A stretch of DNA of 64,000 nucleotides from Trichuris trichiura (Eukaryota; Nematoda; Enoplea; Trichinellida; Trichuridae). The notes beneath the pieces were generated by a model. That model ran no database searches. It had not been told where the DNA came from and saw only the letters and a program-made list of their open reading frames with translations. A program made the translations under genes and the position numbers. The stretch spans positions 1,178,001-1,242,000 of the forward strand of contig JBAJFE010000004.1 of the NCBI GenBank assembly GCA_037903355.1, given 5' to 3'. Each line of letters opens with the position of its first letter. Position 1 is the first letter of the stretch. This document shows positions 24,000 to 35,907 of this stretch, piece after piece.

Positions 24000-26048
24000 C
24001 GCATCCTTCCGCCTAGTTCCGTTTTGCATATTCAGACTAAAAGCGTTAACAGGTTGCTCTTAGAGCGCCGTTCAGTTTGACATCTTGTTCATCGACGAGG
24101 TAGGCATGTTGGGCTAACAGATTTCTGCATGAGTTGTACTTGTTAACGCTTGTTGCTAGTAAATGCTAATCTAATCTAGTTTGACATTTTATTCTTAAGA
24201 ATTTATTTTGCATACCTATCATCAGTATCTCTACCTTCTCATCATTATGCCTTACAGTATTTTTGAGCTATTTATTTAAATTTCACCCATTTGTTCGAAA
24301 GCATTAATAGTAATATTATACTCATTTTTTTAGTGCTTTCTCGCTTTATAAATACTACTTCTATATTAACTGATGACTCGGAAGTGTATATTGACATGTA
24401 TATACGAAAGTCGTGATCGGTCAGATAGAGAAATGAGTTTCACAGGCAAAGCGGCCTTTCCTGGTCGTCGTCGTCGTCTTTGTAATCCCATTAGTTAGAG
24501 CCTAAGTTGTACAGCAGGCGAGCCTCGTGAAACATCTTGCCTTTTTTCGCGGTAAAAATGGGTGATTTTAAAAAGTTGCGAATGATGTCTCTTCACCCCT
24601 CTGACCGAAAGATACGATTTCCATTTTGTTAGACGTGTAGCCGTCCAGCGAAAACGTTTTTTTTTTCGTTTAGGCTTAGGCTTACCTAAGGGCAGAGCGG
24701 GATTGCTGGCAAGGTTGCGGTATGACGGTTGAGTGATAAGGAAAGTAAAAAAGCTGTATTGCTTAGGAGTTTGTCACTAGTTCACCGAAATTAAAATCAC
24801 GATTCGCAAACGGGGTAATAATTTTTATACTTTCGAATACTTACCTGCATATCTTACAGTAAGCCTGGGCGTAAGAAGGAAAAAAATGCAAATTCAGGAA
24901 CCTCATAAAACATAGCTGCATTGAATGGAAGCGTTGTAAAGTTGGTTTTTGAACAAGACGTGGTTTGAAAGACGGGTTTTTCGCAACGAAACGGATAGTT
25001 TTCATTGACGGTCTTTTATGGCTTTTCCTGTTTTTTTAGACGGTAAATATCCGTAGTTACGCAAAGTGGCTGCTTTAGCGGCGGATAAACAGGCGGTTTG
25101 TTAGGCAAAGTATAGTACTTGACTAACTTGTGATCTAGTTAGTCGTGTACTGTACTTTATCTAATAAATCTCTTGCCCACCCGCTGGTAGAGCGGGAAAA
25201 GCTATGAAAGATGGACAATAAATGATTTGATGCTTTTTTTTAAAAATTTTGCGCTGCATGCGCAGTTTTGATTAAAAGCCAGTCAGATTTTGCATGGTTC
25301 AACGTAACGCTGCCGGATTGTTTCGGCAAGTTTGCATGTGCAGAAAAATTCCTTCGGAATGGACCTAAACTTCTTTATTTTTTTGGAAGTGTACTATGAT
25401 CGATTTCTGCAGGCATCAGAATTGTCCGCAATAGTTGTAGTAGTAATAGCGCACATACAGACTTGTTGAAGCAACCTGCACACACTTATACTTACCTGCT
25501 AATCATAATTACTATTGGATGCGCCAATAGGCACGCCCCACTTTAAATTCTATCTAAATTTTGTTGCATCCAAGTGTCACCAAATCATTGTAGCAAGCTA
25601 GGCAGCTCGGAGAAGGTTGGTTCTGTCAGCAGAGACTTTGAAATTCTTCTGAGTGACATACGGTTACAGTGACTCGCATTGACTGCATCTCTGAAGATCT
25701 GGTATGCCTTCTTTGACTCCTTTATGCCTTGCATTAGCTGTAGTTCACATTGCACTTGAGATGATAGTAACCATCAGCCCGCAATGAGAAATAAAGAGAG
25801 TATTCTTTGAATCGAACAACATTTTTAAGTCTTGAGCATGTACAATTGCGTAGGTTAACATTTATGCCAGCAGGTAAGCATGAGAGTAGTATAATTCATC
25901 GTTTGTTTTTAACTAGCCTGCTCATAATATGCTAATTAACATGCTGTTACGTAGAAGTTAGAAGAACAGCTCAGTGCATACAGATTTAGCTTAATTTAGA
26001 CTATACGCAACAGGGAAGTAAACAAAGCGATCAGTCCGAAAAACAATC
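24000..26048. other. Intergenic, no gene recognised
   Basis: Holds a short CGT microsatellite (about 24465-24480), a family 1 repeat fragment at 24670 and related palindromic pieces near 24850-24890 (TCTTACAGTAAGCC, AAATGCAAATTCAGGAACC). The right part should be the promoter of the gene at 26049. Confidence 0.5.
24670..24745. repeat. MITE-like family 1 fragment
   Basis: TTTAGGCTTAGGCTTACCTA followed by AGGGCAGAGCGGGATTGCTGGC and GGTATGACGGTTGAG, the same order as the copy at 6685-6775. Confidence 0.65.
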
Positions 26049-27251
26049 ATGTACAGGGGATATAGAATTGGTAGTCGTGGTCAACGCGGAATCTCAAGGG
26101 GTGCTGCAGTTGTAAACAATTTTCAACCAGCAAGACCATTCAGAGGGAGAAGGGCAACTCGAAGGGGCGGCTTCCCGCGGAGACCGTATATGCCAATGAA
26201 CAACAACTACACCAATACTGCATTGAATCAAAGCAGCACAAGCACTGTTGGGGTTAACGGAATCACTGCAAGTGGTTGCGAAATGGAACGCAGAGGAGGC
26301 GGCGTAGTAGTTCAAAAGGCTCCGGCGACTCCAAAACCAACATTTGTTAACGGCGTGCTTGGGGCGGAAATTCCCAAATCACCAATACCGTTGCCGCCCC
26401 AGCCGCCGTATCAAATTGACGTTGTATTCCAACTGCTTGTCGCGCCGGAAGAAGACATGGATAAAGTATGCACAAAAATGCGGGAACACTTGGGTACGTT
26501 AACTCAGGAGGAAAAAGGGGCTGTAGACATATCGAGTAAACAAATAATGGGTTTCGCACTGCAAAGCAAGAAGGGAGCTGCCAGAGCGGCTAGGGTAATA
26601 CATTTCCTGAATGTAGAAATGCCTGGATTTTTCAAGTTCGTCTGTATAAAAAGATGGCTTTGGTATTTGATGCCGCGTCATCGCGGCAACAGCGTTTGCA
26701 GTCAGCTTAACACGGATCAAATTTTCAACTTTGGCATCTTCCTGGCAACATTGTATGTCCACTTTGAGCAGACGCCGTTCAGAGAGGATATTCATCATTA
26801 CTTGCGCAAATTGCTGGATTGCTTGGCCGTAGATTGTACACAGGACGGATGCAACCGTTTTAACCACGTAATTTCTTTATGTGGAATTGGTACTTCGCCA
26901 CTTGAGTCGTCATCGGGTGATCAAGACGATAACAGTGCAGCTTTGAAGAATGAATCGGCTGAGGAATGTAAGAAAAAAGTAGCACCGGAAGCGGCGCCGA
27001 AAACCGACCGTTCTACCGATCCTCCGGAGGAACCAGCGGTTCCGATTGAAACGATAAAAGCGGAAGAACCGAAGGAAACTCCCCCGCCATTTTTCCGTGA
27101 GGTTAGGCGTCGCGGCAGAGGTCGTCCTTTTCGAAAAGGCAAACTGCGACAACAGCGCCATCTTTGCTTTAAAAAAGACACTTTTTGTTTAGGTCGCGTT
27201 TATCAACGCCGAGGCGTCTACTGGGAGAATCGAGAGGAAGAGAATCGTTAG
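26049..27251 (+). CDS. RGG-rich MIF4G-like protein, possibly PAIP1-like
   Basis: Single-exon gene of 400 codons. The N terminus (residues 1-50) is an Arg/Gly-rich RNA-binding-type tail (GSRGQRGISRGAAVV, FRGRRATRRGGF). A helical middle (about residues 115-285) includes FNFGIFLATLYVHFE and IHHYLRKLLDCLAVDCT, which resemble the MIF4G-type repeat of poly(A)-binding-protein-interacting protein 1 and MIF4GD. The last 110 residues are acidic, then Arg-rich (RRRGRGRPFRKGK). The family acts in translation initiation by bridging PABP or SLBP to eIF4 factors; I infer, not show, that role. An AATAAA at about 27582 fits the 3' end. The protein could instead belong to another HEAT-repeat RNA-binding family. 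Confidence 0.5.
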   Translation: MYRGYRIGSRGQRGISRGAAVVNNFQPARPFRGRRATRRGGFPRRPYMPMNNNYTNTALNQSSTSTVGVNGITASGCEMERRGGGVVVQKAPATPKPTFVNGVLGAEIPKSPIPLPPQPPYQIDVVFQLLVAPEEDMDKVCTKMREHLGTLTQEEKGAVDISSKQIMGFALQSKKGAARAARVIHFLNVEMPGFFKFVCIKRWLWYLMPRHRGNSVCSQLNTDQIFNFGIFLATLYVHFEQTPFREDIHHYLRKLLDCLAVDCTQDGCNRFNHVISLCGIGTSPLESSSGDQDDNSAALKNESAEECKKKVAPEAAPKTDRSTDPPEEPAVPIETIKAEEPKETPPPFFREVRRRGRGRPFRKGKLRQQRHLCFKKDTFCLGRVYQRRGVYWENREEENR

Positions 27252-28034
27252 TTGATTCGCTGAAACTAATCCCTCCGCCTTGCCAGTGCTTACGCTGTTA
27301 TTCCAACGCTGTCAAGACAGAGCACGAAGAACTGCTTAACGTGTTTGGCTTCACTTGCTAACAAGTTCATCGCGCTTAATTTATTGTAGCTTAGATATGC
27401 TATATTAGTTTTTTATTAATTAGTTTTATCTAGTCTAGTAGAAAACGATCAGTCAATGTGATGAACTTGTTTAGCAGACTTTTTTGTAATAGCAGAAAAG
27501 AAAATCAGGTACATGTTAACGTAATTACTGTATTTTAGGTCGCCTATCGCTGTTTTCAATCAGTTCTGATTGTGACCAGTGAATAAACTTTATATGCAGT
27601 TGTCTGGTTTTTTTCTCATCGATTGACAAAAATTGTATGAATTGAAAGGCGGCTGTTGAATTGCGAGCGATTGCTGCAAGATAGACTATGAAGCACGTTG
27701 GGCGGTTGCCTCGTAGAAAGCATTTCTCTACCCGAATTCAGTTCCGAATTGTTCGAGCCTGAATGCGGGGCAACTTTTAGAATGGGGTACAAGTAGAAAC
27801 GGTTAGCAGCTTCCTGATAGTCAAGCAAGCTTCATGCAAAGAAGTTATAATTTGAAACAGCCATTCGAGCTTTTAAACTTAACGGTTTCCCGCTAGCTGC
27901 CAATAATAAATTCTGTTAGCAATTGGTCATAATGTGGCAACCTGATCATCAGATAATTTAAAGTTCTGAGAAACCTAAAAATTTAAAGAATATTTTTTTT
28001 TATTAGCAAAGAGAGGACGAAAATTTTCGGAAGC

Positions 28035-28244
28035 ATGAATGCAAAAGAAAAAGCAATAGAAATATTTGAAGCTTCAAAAATTTTTTTTGACAAACTTGAC
28101 ATTGATAAACGTGTGGGCATTGTGTTAATAAGTAACAATGGCGCTTCGTGTCTTTACAACGAAAGGAAAAATCTTAACTATGCTCAGAAAGCACTGCCGG
28201 AGATTTTGGCGGGAAACGTTTCGGCACTAATGACAAGCTGCTAG
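28035..28244 (+). CDS. Small hypothetical open frame (69 codons)
   Basis: Starts MNAKEKAIEIFEASKIFF with an amphipathic helix-like start and a short beta-like centre (VGIVLISNNGASCLY). I recognise no family and see no upstream or downstream exon. Could be chance. Confidence 0.2.
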   Translation: MNAKEKAIEIFEASKIFFDKLDIDKRVGIVLISNNGASCLYNERKNLNYAQKALPEILAGNVSALMTSC

Positions 28245-28349
28245 GTTACCTTGCTTAGCCAAAGAACAAATAATTTTAAATTTTTCGGGAGGCAAAAATA
28301 ATTACTTCGACTATTTCAAGCTAAGAATGAACTTCCGGAATGAATCTTG

Positions 28350-28420
28350 AAACGTTTCCATTAGACGCCTTGCGTGTACTGTAAATATAACTAAAATCAA
28401 GTTTTGTTAGTTAGTGCACG
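28350..28420. repeat. MITE family 2, one end
   Basis: TTTCCATTAGACGCCTTGCG then TGTACTGTAAATATAACTAAAATCAAGTT, almost the same as the reversed right end of the copy at 58803-59043. Confidence 0.65.
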
Positions 28421-29713
28421 TAAGCGCAAAGTAGTTGCCGATTTTAGGCTTACGATTTCCTAAACCCAAGCATTTGGTTTAAGCTTAAGGTGATTAAGAA
28501 CTGAATTAATGGAAAATACTCCGGAATTTTTTTGTTTCATGGCCATTTCATGAAAGTTTGAATTCGCTGTTCTTGTTCGCATCCTATTTGCTGTAAGCTT
28601 TATTTGGAACTCCGTTCTGTTCAACTTTGTCTTCTCGCTGCTGCGAAGGCTGCAGCGCGCACCCATTTTCCATTGTCTAACTCGCTGAACTTGAAATGGG
28701 ACTTGAGAATCATAATACGGTATCAAATGTCTTAGCGGCTGAGAGGTCAGCTATTGTTCTAAATCGCGCGTTTTATTTCCGGCAGTAAATAGAGCGTTTT
28801 AAAAAAATGCTTTTTAGCAGCGTTCGATTTAGGCGGCACACCACACATTTTTCTTAATACTATAGGATAAAACCAATTTTTAAAAACAATCGGCACAATG
28901 GTTTACTAAGTTTCGGCAATGACCGTTTTGTTAAGCAAAAATATTTCAACATGACCAAATAATTCGTCGGTTCAGAAACGACGGGACACCCACAAACGCT
29001 TGTCTACAGTAGGCTTTTACGATTCTCAGGTTGTATTTCTACAGTTCTGTCATTCCTAATTTATGTCTTCCTTTGAGTTTTGGTTTCGATTTAACGGTCT
29101 ATTTATTTGTCTAATAGATACTCCAGTGAAAGTAGCTTATTCCGTGGTGACTTAATTTAAGCAGCAGATTTTGCCGGAAGGCCCAGAATGTTGGCTTTGG
29201 AAATCGAAAGTTCATTTCTAGCCAGTGCATGAAGTTTATTTTTGCAAAAGTCGCCAAATTTCGCTCGAAACATATCTTAAATGCATAATGTAATTGTCAG
29301 CTCGCTTGTCCTGAGAACACTTTGGTTTCTGTAGCAGTACTTTGCGTTTTCTGCGCTGTCGTGTTGTCGTACGTGTCTTACAGTGTATACATAAACTTTC
29401 GGACAAGACTTGCTTTTGTTTTTCACGGAAAAAGACCACGTGGTTTTTTCAAATCGATTTGGTATTACTTTATTTTCAACGTCTATGCGCTTATCACTCG
29501 TCGAGTTACGCTTCAACAGTTGATCTTGAGTTGATATTTAAAAACATTTTTGTAACCAGTGTTTATCAGCATTTTTTAGTGGGACGTATTCTTCTGAACA
29601 TACCTGTTTCTGTACGATTTGTTCTTATAGAAAGAATGACCATTTTCGGTTAAGGCATCTCCATCGGTGTTACAGTTTGTCTATACCTCTTTGCTGCCCC
29701 ACACCTTTGCGCA

Positions 29714-30447
29714 ATGTCGATAAAAGAGGAAGAACAATTTGACCAGAAAGGATTTATTCTTCCTGGCGACGAAGTAGGCAGGGCGACAAACAGTTCCAAA
29801 TTGGGTCCCGGTCTTGGCGTAAGAAAAATGGTGCTCATCTCTCAGCGTTGCGGTTGCTTGAAGCAGCGTGGCAAATGGCTCTGGCTGGATTACTTGGAAA
29901 AGCGGTACGTCCCAAAGGTGGGTGACCAAGTCGTAGGACAAGTGACCCACAAGATCGCCGACGGTTGGCGTGTGGAGATGGGCTGCGCTGCTCTTGTCAG
30001 TTTACCTTACATGTCGTTCGAAAATGCAACCAAACGGTTCCGCCCTAACGTTCGAATCGGCGATTTAGTCTACGGCAAAATTGTTCAAACCCTCGAAGCG
30101 GAAATGTCCTGTATCGGTCCTGGTTACGGTATGTTTGTAACCCAAAGGAAGCAGCTTATCAATTGCGCGATTCTATTGCCATTTTAGGCGTACTTCCATC
30201 GGGCGGAAGCATTCTGCGTTTCGCTCCCGGTGATGCGCGACGCCTTCTTCTCCATCGCAATGTTATCGCCGAAACAATTGGGAAAAAGTTTGCTTTCGAG
30301 ATTGCATGTGGTGTCAACGGTTGGGTATTTATCAAAGCTACCGAACATAAAGAAATGATTATTATTGCAAATGCAATTCAACGCGGTCTCCTTGTGGCCA
30401 ATGACCAAATGGCGAAAGTAATAAACTCCGTAGTTAGAGCGCAATAA
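29714..30447 (+). CDS. EXOSC3: RNA exosome subunit R
   Basis: Cap subunit of the nuclear/cytoplasmic RNA exosome (Rrp40). Exons 29714-30128 and 30188-30447, with a 59-base intron (GTATGTTT...ATTTTAG), give 224 residues. The intron is required because the frame changes exactly there. The N-terminal domain starts FILPGDEVGRA; the S1 part has KRYVPKVGDQVVGQV and SLPYMSFENATKRFRPNVRIGDLVYG, very close to the vertebrate subunit; the KH part has the hallmark GxNG as GVNGW. Rrp40 binds RNA substrates and joins the RNase PH-like ring. The stop codon TAA lies inside an AATAAA, so the mRNA 3' end is probably only about 15-25 bases further. SEC11 starts 117 bases downstream on the same strand. Confidence 0.93.
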
Positions 30448-30564
30448 AATATTCTGTACAAGCCTCTGTAATGTCTCCATTTGTTGTTCTATGTCGAATG
30501 TACCGTACGCTATTTCGTACCTTTTTGTACGCTGCATAATGACTTCAACTTTTATCTTGTTAAG

Positions 30565-31119
30565 ATGAATTTTCTTTATCGATTATTGGGCTTTTCCATG
30601 TTTGACGAGGTTAAGCGGATGAACCTTCGTCAAGTGATATTCCAAGTGCTTAACTGCGCCATGATCGTCAGCTCCGCGTTAATGATATGGAAAGGCTTGA
30701 TTGTGATTACAGGTTCGGAAAGCCCGATAGTTGTTGTCTTGAGCGGCAGTATGGAGCCGGCATTTTACCGGGGCGATTTGCTCTTCCTGACAAATTTTGA
30801 CGATCCCGTACGTATTGGCGATATAACAGTTTTTAAAGTTGACAAAAGAGAAATCCCCATTGTTCATCGCGTAATCAAGGTGCACGAAAAGGCTGACGGT
30901 TATTCAAAATTCCTTACCAAAGGTGACAACAATGCCGTCGATGATCGTGGTCTTTACGCGCCGGGTCAGCACTGGTTGAAACGAAAGGACGTGATTGGAA
31001 GGGCGCGCGGTTGCGTCCCTTACATTGGAATGGTTACCATATTAATGAATGACTATCCTATGCTAAAATACGTCCTACTAACTGTTCTTGGAATTTTCGT
31101 CGTCATTCATAGGGAGTGA
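30565..31119 (+). CDS. SEC11: Signal peptidase complex catalytic subunit
   Basis: Catalytic subunit of the ER signal peptidase, which removes signal peptides in the lumen. Single exon, 184 residues, same length range as SEC11A/C. The membrane anchor (about residues 28-50) is followed by box motifs [10 protein letters not shown] with catalytic Ser62, REIPIVHRV with His101, and [12 protein letters not shown] with the acidic box. The C-terminal span ends in HRE as in animals. I chose the ATG at 30565, which lies directly after an acceptor-like TTGTTAAG; a second ATG ([12 protein letters not shown], 30598) also fits the usual family start. EXOSC3 lies just upstream, which may reflect co-transcription or only compact packing. 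Confidence 0.95.
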   Translation: MNFLYRLLGFSMFDEVKRMNLRQVIFQVLNCAMIVSSALMIWKGLIVITGSESPIVVVLSGSMEPAFYRGDLLFLTNFDDPVRIGDITVFKVDKREIPIVHRVIKVHEKADGYSKFLTKGDNNAVDDRGLYAPGQHWLKRKDVIGRARGCVPYIGMVTILMNDYPMLKYVLLTVLGIFVVIHRE

Positions 31120-31287
31120 TCAAACGACCGTTTTTTGCTGCTGATATCCTTTATTACTCTTCCGAGATGTTGTTATTAAAGTTAATGTTAGCGGCAATGA
31201 TCTTCGCTTGTTTTTATGCTCATTTTCTATTACTCATAATGAAGAAATTTATTAAGGATATGTCCCGTTTGTTTTGTATATAAAAAG
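31120..31287. other. Short spacer before the Penelope-like element
   Basis: Follows the SEC11 stop; nothing recognised. Confidence 0.4.
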
Positions 31288-31326
31288 ACTCCGGAGCTTT
31301 CGGGTTATTCGAGACCCGTCATCAGC
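31288..31326 (-). ncRNA. Hammerhead-ribozyme-like core of the Penelope-like element
   Basis: On the minus strand, CTGATGA is followed by C, a GGGT/ACCC stem with loop, then GAAA. These are the two conserved core boxes of a hammerhead. After GAAA comes GCTCCGGAGTC, whose 8-base palindrome CTCCGGAG can form a tiny stem III and which ends in UC. Pairing next to the core is not textbook (G opposite G), so activity is uncertain. Penelope-like elements are known to carry minimal, often dimer-active hammerheads. Confidence 0.6.
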
Positions 31327-31458
31327 GGTCTTAAGTTGTAAATATGAATTGTGGCAGCGAGTGCCATCTATCGTTTCTGATGATTTTAAAGCTTTCTGTT
31401 TGTAGGTTTTTGTATTTGAGTCTGTCAGCGCACTTCTTTTTCTTGTTCCGTATAGCCT

Positions 31459-34117
31459 CTAGATTGTCTTCGTTGGGTTGTTTCGAACATTTTTTTGTTG
31501 TTGAGTCACTGTTTTTCCATTTTTGCATTCATTTTCTTCTTCTTTCTTTCTTCTTTTTTCTTTTTCTTTCTTTGTTCCATATATATTGCAATTCCATCCA
31601 TTTCTATTTGTTCTAATTAGTTGTTTTTTCTTCTTTCCGGGATATTGTATTTCACCTGGTGAGTGAGCAACAATTATACGCGTCACAATATTTGTCCAAA
31701 TCCCACTTATGTCCACTCCTTGATCGCGGTTGTAGGTCGTATTGTGTCTAATGTATATGGCTTCTTTAATTCTTCTTAACCGTAAATTGTTTTCGTAACA
31801 TAAAACTTTTGGTTGGAGTGCTTGAGTGCATTGCCTCGCGTGTTCCACTACAGCAGAGGCTTGTTTGGCTTTTTCCATTGTAATTTTTGGGTTCCCAATT
31901 GGTCTTCCTCGCTGTGTGGTTAGATTGGTGCCATTGTTAAGTATGGCTTTCGCGTTTTTGTAACTTGTGAGTTTTTTTATATGTTCGTTAAATTTATGCT
32001 CTAGGGTGTTTCCCGTTTCACCAATATAAATTTCTGAGCACGTACATTCAACCGCGTATATTAATCCTGTCTTTCTGTTTGCGGGGATTTTAGTTTTGTC
32101 TGTGCGAAGGATTGCCCTGAGGTTGGGCGAACTCTTGAAAAAGACTCTGAAGCCTAATCTTTTTCCTATTTGGACAATCTTTTCGCCTAAACCTGCCACA
32201 TAAGGAATAACCAGACAAGTGTCGTGCGGAATGTTTTTGCTTTGGAGACTCGCGTGTGCGAAGCTTGTGGTTGAGCACTTGGTTGATAAAGGATTTAGGA
32301 TAACCGTTTTTGTAGAAGATTTTTCTAATGTAGTTAATTTCTGGCTGGAGATATTCGGGACTGCATAAATTGAATGCTCTGTCTATCATTCCGGAGAGGA
32401 TACCACGCATTACTGATCGTGGGTGATGTGATGAAAAATTGAGGTACTGATCTGTGTGCGTGGGTTTTCTATACACTCTGGTTTTAAGGCCTTCGCTTGA
32501 GCGAATAATTAAGGCGTCTAGAAAGGGCAAAGGTTTTGTTATCTTCTTTTTCCATTGTGAAGACTATTTGGTTAGGACGGACGTTGTTGAGGAATTGTAA
32601 AAATTGTTCTTCTTTTCCAGCTTTTATAATGACAAAGATGTCGTCTACGTATCTTTTAAAAAGGCGTGGAGCTATGTGTCTGTCTATAGTTCTGAACATT
32701 TGTCTTTCAAAGTTTTCCATAAAAATTTCCGCTAATACAGGGGATAGGGGGCTTCCCATAGGTACTCCGTTAGATTGTTTATAGAACTTGTTATCAAAAG
32801 TGAAGTAATTGCCTTCTTGCATGCAAAACGAAACCAGCTTGACAATGTGAAAGGGATTTAATTTAGTTCTGCTGGGTAGATTTGTGTCCGTGTGGAGGAG
32901 ATTGTGTAAGGTCTCTAGGGTGTCTGATATTGGGATGCTGGGAAATAAGTCTTTTACATCATAGCTGACTAAAATCTCGTCGGGTTCCAAACAATAGTTT
33001 CTTATTTCGTTGACGAGCGTTTTGCTGTTTTTGACAAAGGATGGTTCCTTGCCTGTTAGAGGTTTGATGATCTTACTTAAGTATCTACTGAGTTCAGTGG
33101 TGATGCTGTTAATTGTGGAGACTATCGGTCTCAGCGGGATATCTGGTTTGTGTACTTTTGGGAGACCATAGAGCTCAGGGGGTCTGAAGTTCGATGCAAA
33201 CTTAAGATATGTTGTCATTTTGGTGATAGCAGGTTCTTTGGTTTCTGTGGCATATGTAATGAGAAGAGATCGGAGATTTTTTCGGGAAACCTCTGTAGGG
33301 TCGGTTGGTAGGGGCGTATAATTGCTAGTGTTCAAGATAGCTGTCATCTTTTCGATGTAGGTGCTTCTGTCAAGTAAGACGATTCTATTCCCTTTATCTG
33401 CTTTGGTTATAATTCTGTTGGGTTGCTTTCTAAGTTTATATAAGCTGTTTATCTCATATCGGCTTAGGTTCGAAGTGGCAGTGAAGTGGTGGCCTAGGAT
33501 CAATGTAGATAAATTACTCTTGATCTGTGTGGCTTTTGTGTGTCCGACGAAGATAGGCTGTCTTCAACTGAGGCAATGATGTCGAGAAGTGGTGGTTGTT
33601 TTGGTGTTGGGACGAAGTTAAGTCCTTTTTCTAATATATGCTTCTCATTTTCACTTAGAGGGAATGAGCTGAGATTTATTATCGCTGAATTTAGCTCTGA
33701 CCTAGGAGTTCTTTGTGGAATATTTCTGTAAGGGTTTGAAGATGTTGTCGGAATATTGTCTCGAATGCTATCAAATTTCGTTTTTAGTACCTGTTTTTGT
33801 GATGAGCAAACTGTTCGTGTGACAAGGTCCACATGTTTCACCAGGTTCTCGTAAAGTATTCTGTGTAGTCTGCTTCTGAGGAACGCTAATGTGCTACTAT
33901 AATCTTCTCGCAGTCTCGATAGTGTGTATCTGTGTCTCCGTATAACATTTCTTAGTAAGGACATTCCAGCCGAAAATAAGATTCTTTTTGATTGACTATC
34001 CATGTACTGTCCCCATTTTAACCGGAAGCACTTTGGTAGGATTTCTTGATTTCTGCATTTCAGTAGGAAGGTTAGTTGACCTTGCGTAAGACCCGCTTTG
34101 ATACGTATATGTTCCAA
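31459..34117 (-). pseudogene. Penelope-like RT/GIY-YIG polyprotein, frameshifted
   Basis: The N-terminal part has the family motif LSENEKHILEKGLNFVPTP. The RT core shows YGLPKVHKPDIPLRPIV, the A box SYDVKDLFPSIPI, NGVPMGSPLSPVLAEIF and the catalytic RYVDDIF. Then come LDALI...KTRVYRKPTHTDQYL and the thumb SSHHPRSVMRGI. The endonuclease part has GLIYAVEC and YIGETGNTLEHKFNEH (GIY-YIG type). Frames shift near 33500, near 32525 and near 32205, so no full-length protein can be made. Reverse transcription and cleavage would happen in the nucleus in an active relative. Confidence 0.88.
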
Positions 34118-35907
34118 ATGTCTTGCAGCTTACAGAAGGGGTGTTCCGTATACACCCTGTATTGTTTTGAAAACGTGGTTTCTTGGTACGGGACAGTATA
34201 TTTTCTATTACTAGTTTATTATATCGAGAGTAAACTGTAGAAGCTATGCCGCCTTATGCATGTTTCTTAAAGGCTTTTCCAATTTGTAGTAAACGCATAT
34301 CTGTAATTAAACTAAAAAACGGCACGTCAACCGATCAGTGACGAGTTATTCTTACTGAACTTGAGAAGCAAACCTTTGAAACCTGTCGGTCGACAGCTGG
34401 TTTTTACAGTGTTGTTGTTGAATAACTAACTGATTTTAGTGTCTCAAGCTCGCGTTCTTTCATCATCGGTCCTCCACGTTGCTTGTATCTTCACGAAAAG
34501 TGGTTAGGAGATAAAAAATAAAAGTATGTACCTGCAAACTAATAAAATGCTACGGTAATTCAAATGCTATGCTGTTCCCGTTGCTAACTGTTAAAATAAT
34601 ACAGAAAAATAGCCATCGTTGATAAAAACTCGTTTAAAACAGAGCGGGCAATAGCTAACACACGTTCAGGCGTCCGCTCGCGCAAAACCTTTGTGCATCG
34701 AATATATGCTATTCAAATGTATTTTTAAAATGTTTTAAATATTATGTATTATTCCCTGCTGTTCTTATTTTAATAATAATTGCTTCGTACGCCTTCGTGA
34801 TCTCTGCTCCTCCTTTATTTTCAGTTATGTTATTTTTATTTGTTTTGTATATCTGTTGTAGAACATGTAACTTCTTTGTTAGTAAGACCTAAATTCCATG
34901 ATTTTTTAATTCGCGGTTTTTTCATGCCGAGCGAAATGTAGTAAGTTCGATGTAAACTGGTTACTAGTAATGAAAACATGGTTAAAAACCTGCTTTTAGG
35001 ACTGCCTACGTCCCTTCGTGAGCGTGCACCAAAAGCATTGCAATTCTTTTACAGTGGCAGCAAACACACGTGCTTGTAGGTCGCTGCAAAGAGATCGCAA
35101 TGCTGGAATATTTCAGTTTTTCTGACGGTAGGCAATGTTGCGTATTATTATTCATTTATGCTAACGGTAAAGTTTAAGTCAAACAAACTACACTCGCCGA
35201 ACACAAAACAGCCATACATTCAAAGAGCATTTCGATCTTATAGAAATTCGCGCTGAAATATACAGTATGGTATCTGAGAATTTCATGCCCATTTTTCTTC
35301 AGAATAAAGTGGTGCACTTCCATTGTATGTATCATGAAATTCGCTGCTTTCAAAAAGGAAACGCCCATCATCACGAATATTGCTAAGAACTTCAAGAGCA
35401 GCCGTCTCAGTGCAAACATATCACGTAACAGTTGATGGCAAACCTGAAGTACTTGAGCTGTAGGAGGTAAGTTACTGTCCAGGAGCAATGAAGCATAGCC
35501 ATTTCACTTAGTACAATGTTCATTATAGTTTTTTTGGCTAAGCCTTGCACATATAGATTACAGCTTCTCTCTTTATTTATTAAGTATATAGTTTGTTGTA
35601 AACTTGATTTTGGTGTTACGTGGTTGTGTGCATACTATGAAGCTGGAATAATTTAGAATGACAGTATACATTCACTGCTGTCCGGACTGAATTCAGACTG
35701 ATTTGTACCTCCTTTTTTTCCTTATAAACAATGAGGATGAAAAACGTTAAGCAACTATTTCTGCACGTTTAAACAGCAGCAGCAGCCAGTGCAGCATAGC
35801 CTATTGAGGCAAATATGTACACTATCACAGCGCTGCATTTCATGAACGCTCTTCTCGCATGTTCTGTTTTAAAAGGCCGGCAGCTATGTTCTATCAACAT
35901 TGTCAGA
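34118..35907. other. Intergenic with one short secreted-type frame
   Basis: Mostly without features; a minus-strand frame at 35174-35488 is listed separately. It also includes the likely promoter of the serine protease. Confidence 0.45.
35174..35488 (-). CDS. Hypothetical short frame, paralogue of 39758-39943
   Basis: Contains MFALRRLLLKFLAIFVMMG, which looks like a signal peptide or anchor, then SFLKAANFMIH. The matching stretch on the other side of the protease gene (39758-39943) begins MFALRRLLFKFLVIFLT and aligns for about 54 codons with no gap. The DNA itself is similar, so it may be only a duplicated flank. No family recognised. Confidence 0.3.
   Translation of the reverse strand: MLLDSNLPPTAQVLQVCHQLLRDMFALRRLLLKFLAIFVMMGVSFLKAANFMIHTMEVHHFILKKNGHEILRYHTVYFSANFYKIEMLFECMAVLCSASVVCLT

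Larger units (their letters stand above)
27252..29713. other. Intergenic with one small open frame
   Basis: No recognised gene. A 69-codon ATG frame at 28035-28244 (MNAKEKAIEIFEASKIFF) is listed separately. A family 2 repeat fragment lies at 28350-28420. Confidence 0.5.
31288..34117 (-). mobile_element. Penelope-like retroelement, degraded
   Basis: About 2.8 kb on the minus strand, with reverse transcriptase plus GIY-YIG endonuclease as in canonical Penelope-like elements. The reading frame is broken into four pieces (34117-33500, 33503-32484, 32530-32090, 32199-31459). Downstream of the coding part, on the element strand, lies a hammerhead-like core at 31288-31326. The 5' end is unclear: about 34295-34315 shares TATCTGTAATTAAACTAAA with the other Penelope-like copy (41091-41110), so a terminal repeat may reach that far. 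Confidence 0.88.

Noticed and set aside
25180..25205. tRNA-like GCTGGTAGAGCGG
   Set aside because: Resembles a D-arm only; no acceptor, anticodon or T arms around it.
31344..31616. A 90-codon plus-strand frame rich in Phe/Leu
   Set aside because: Antisense of the Lys/Glu-rich tail of the Penelope-like coding region.
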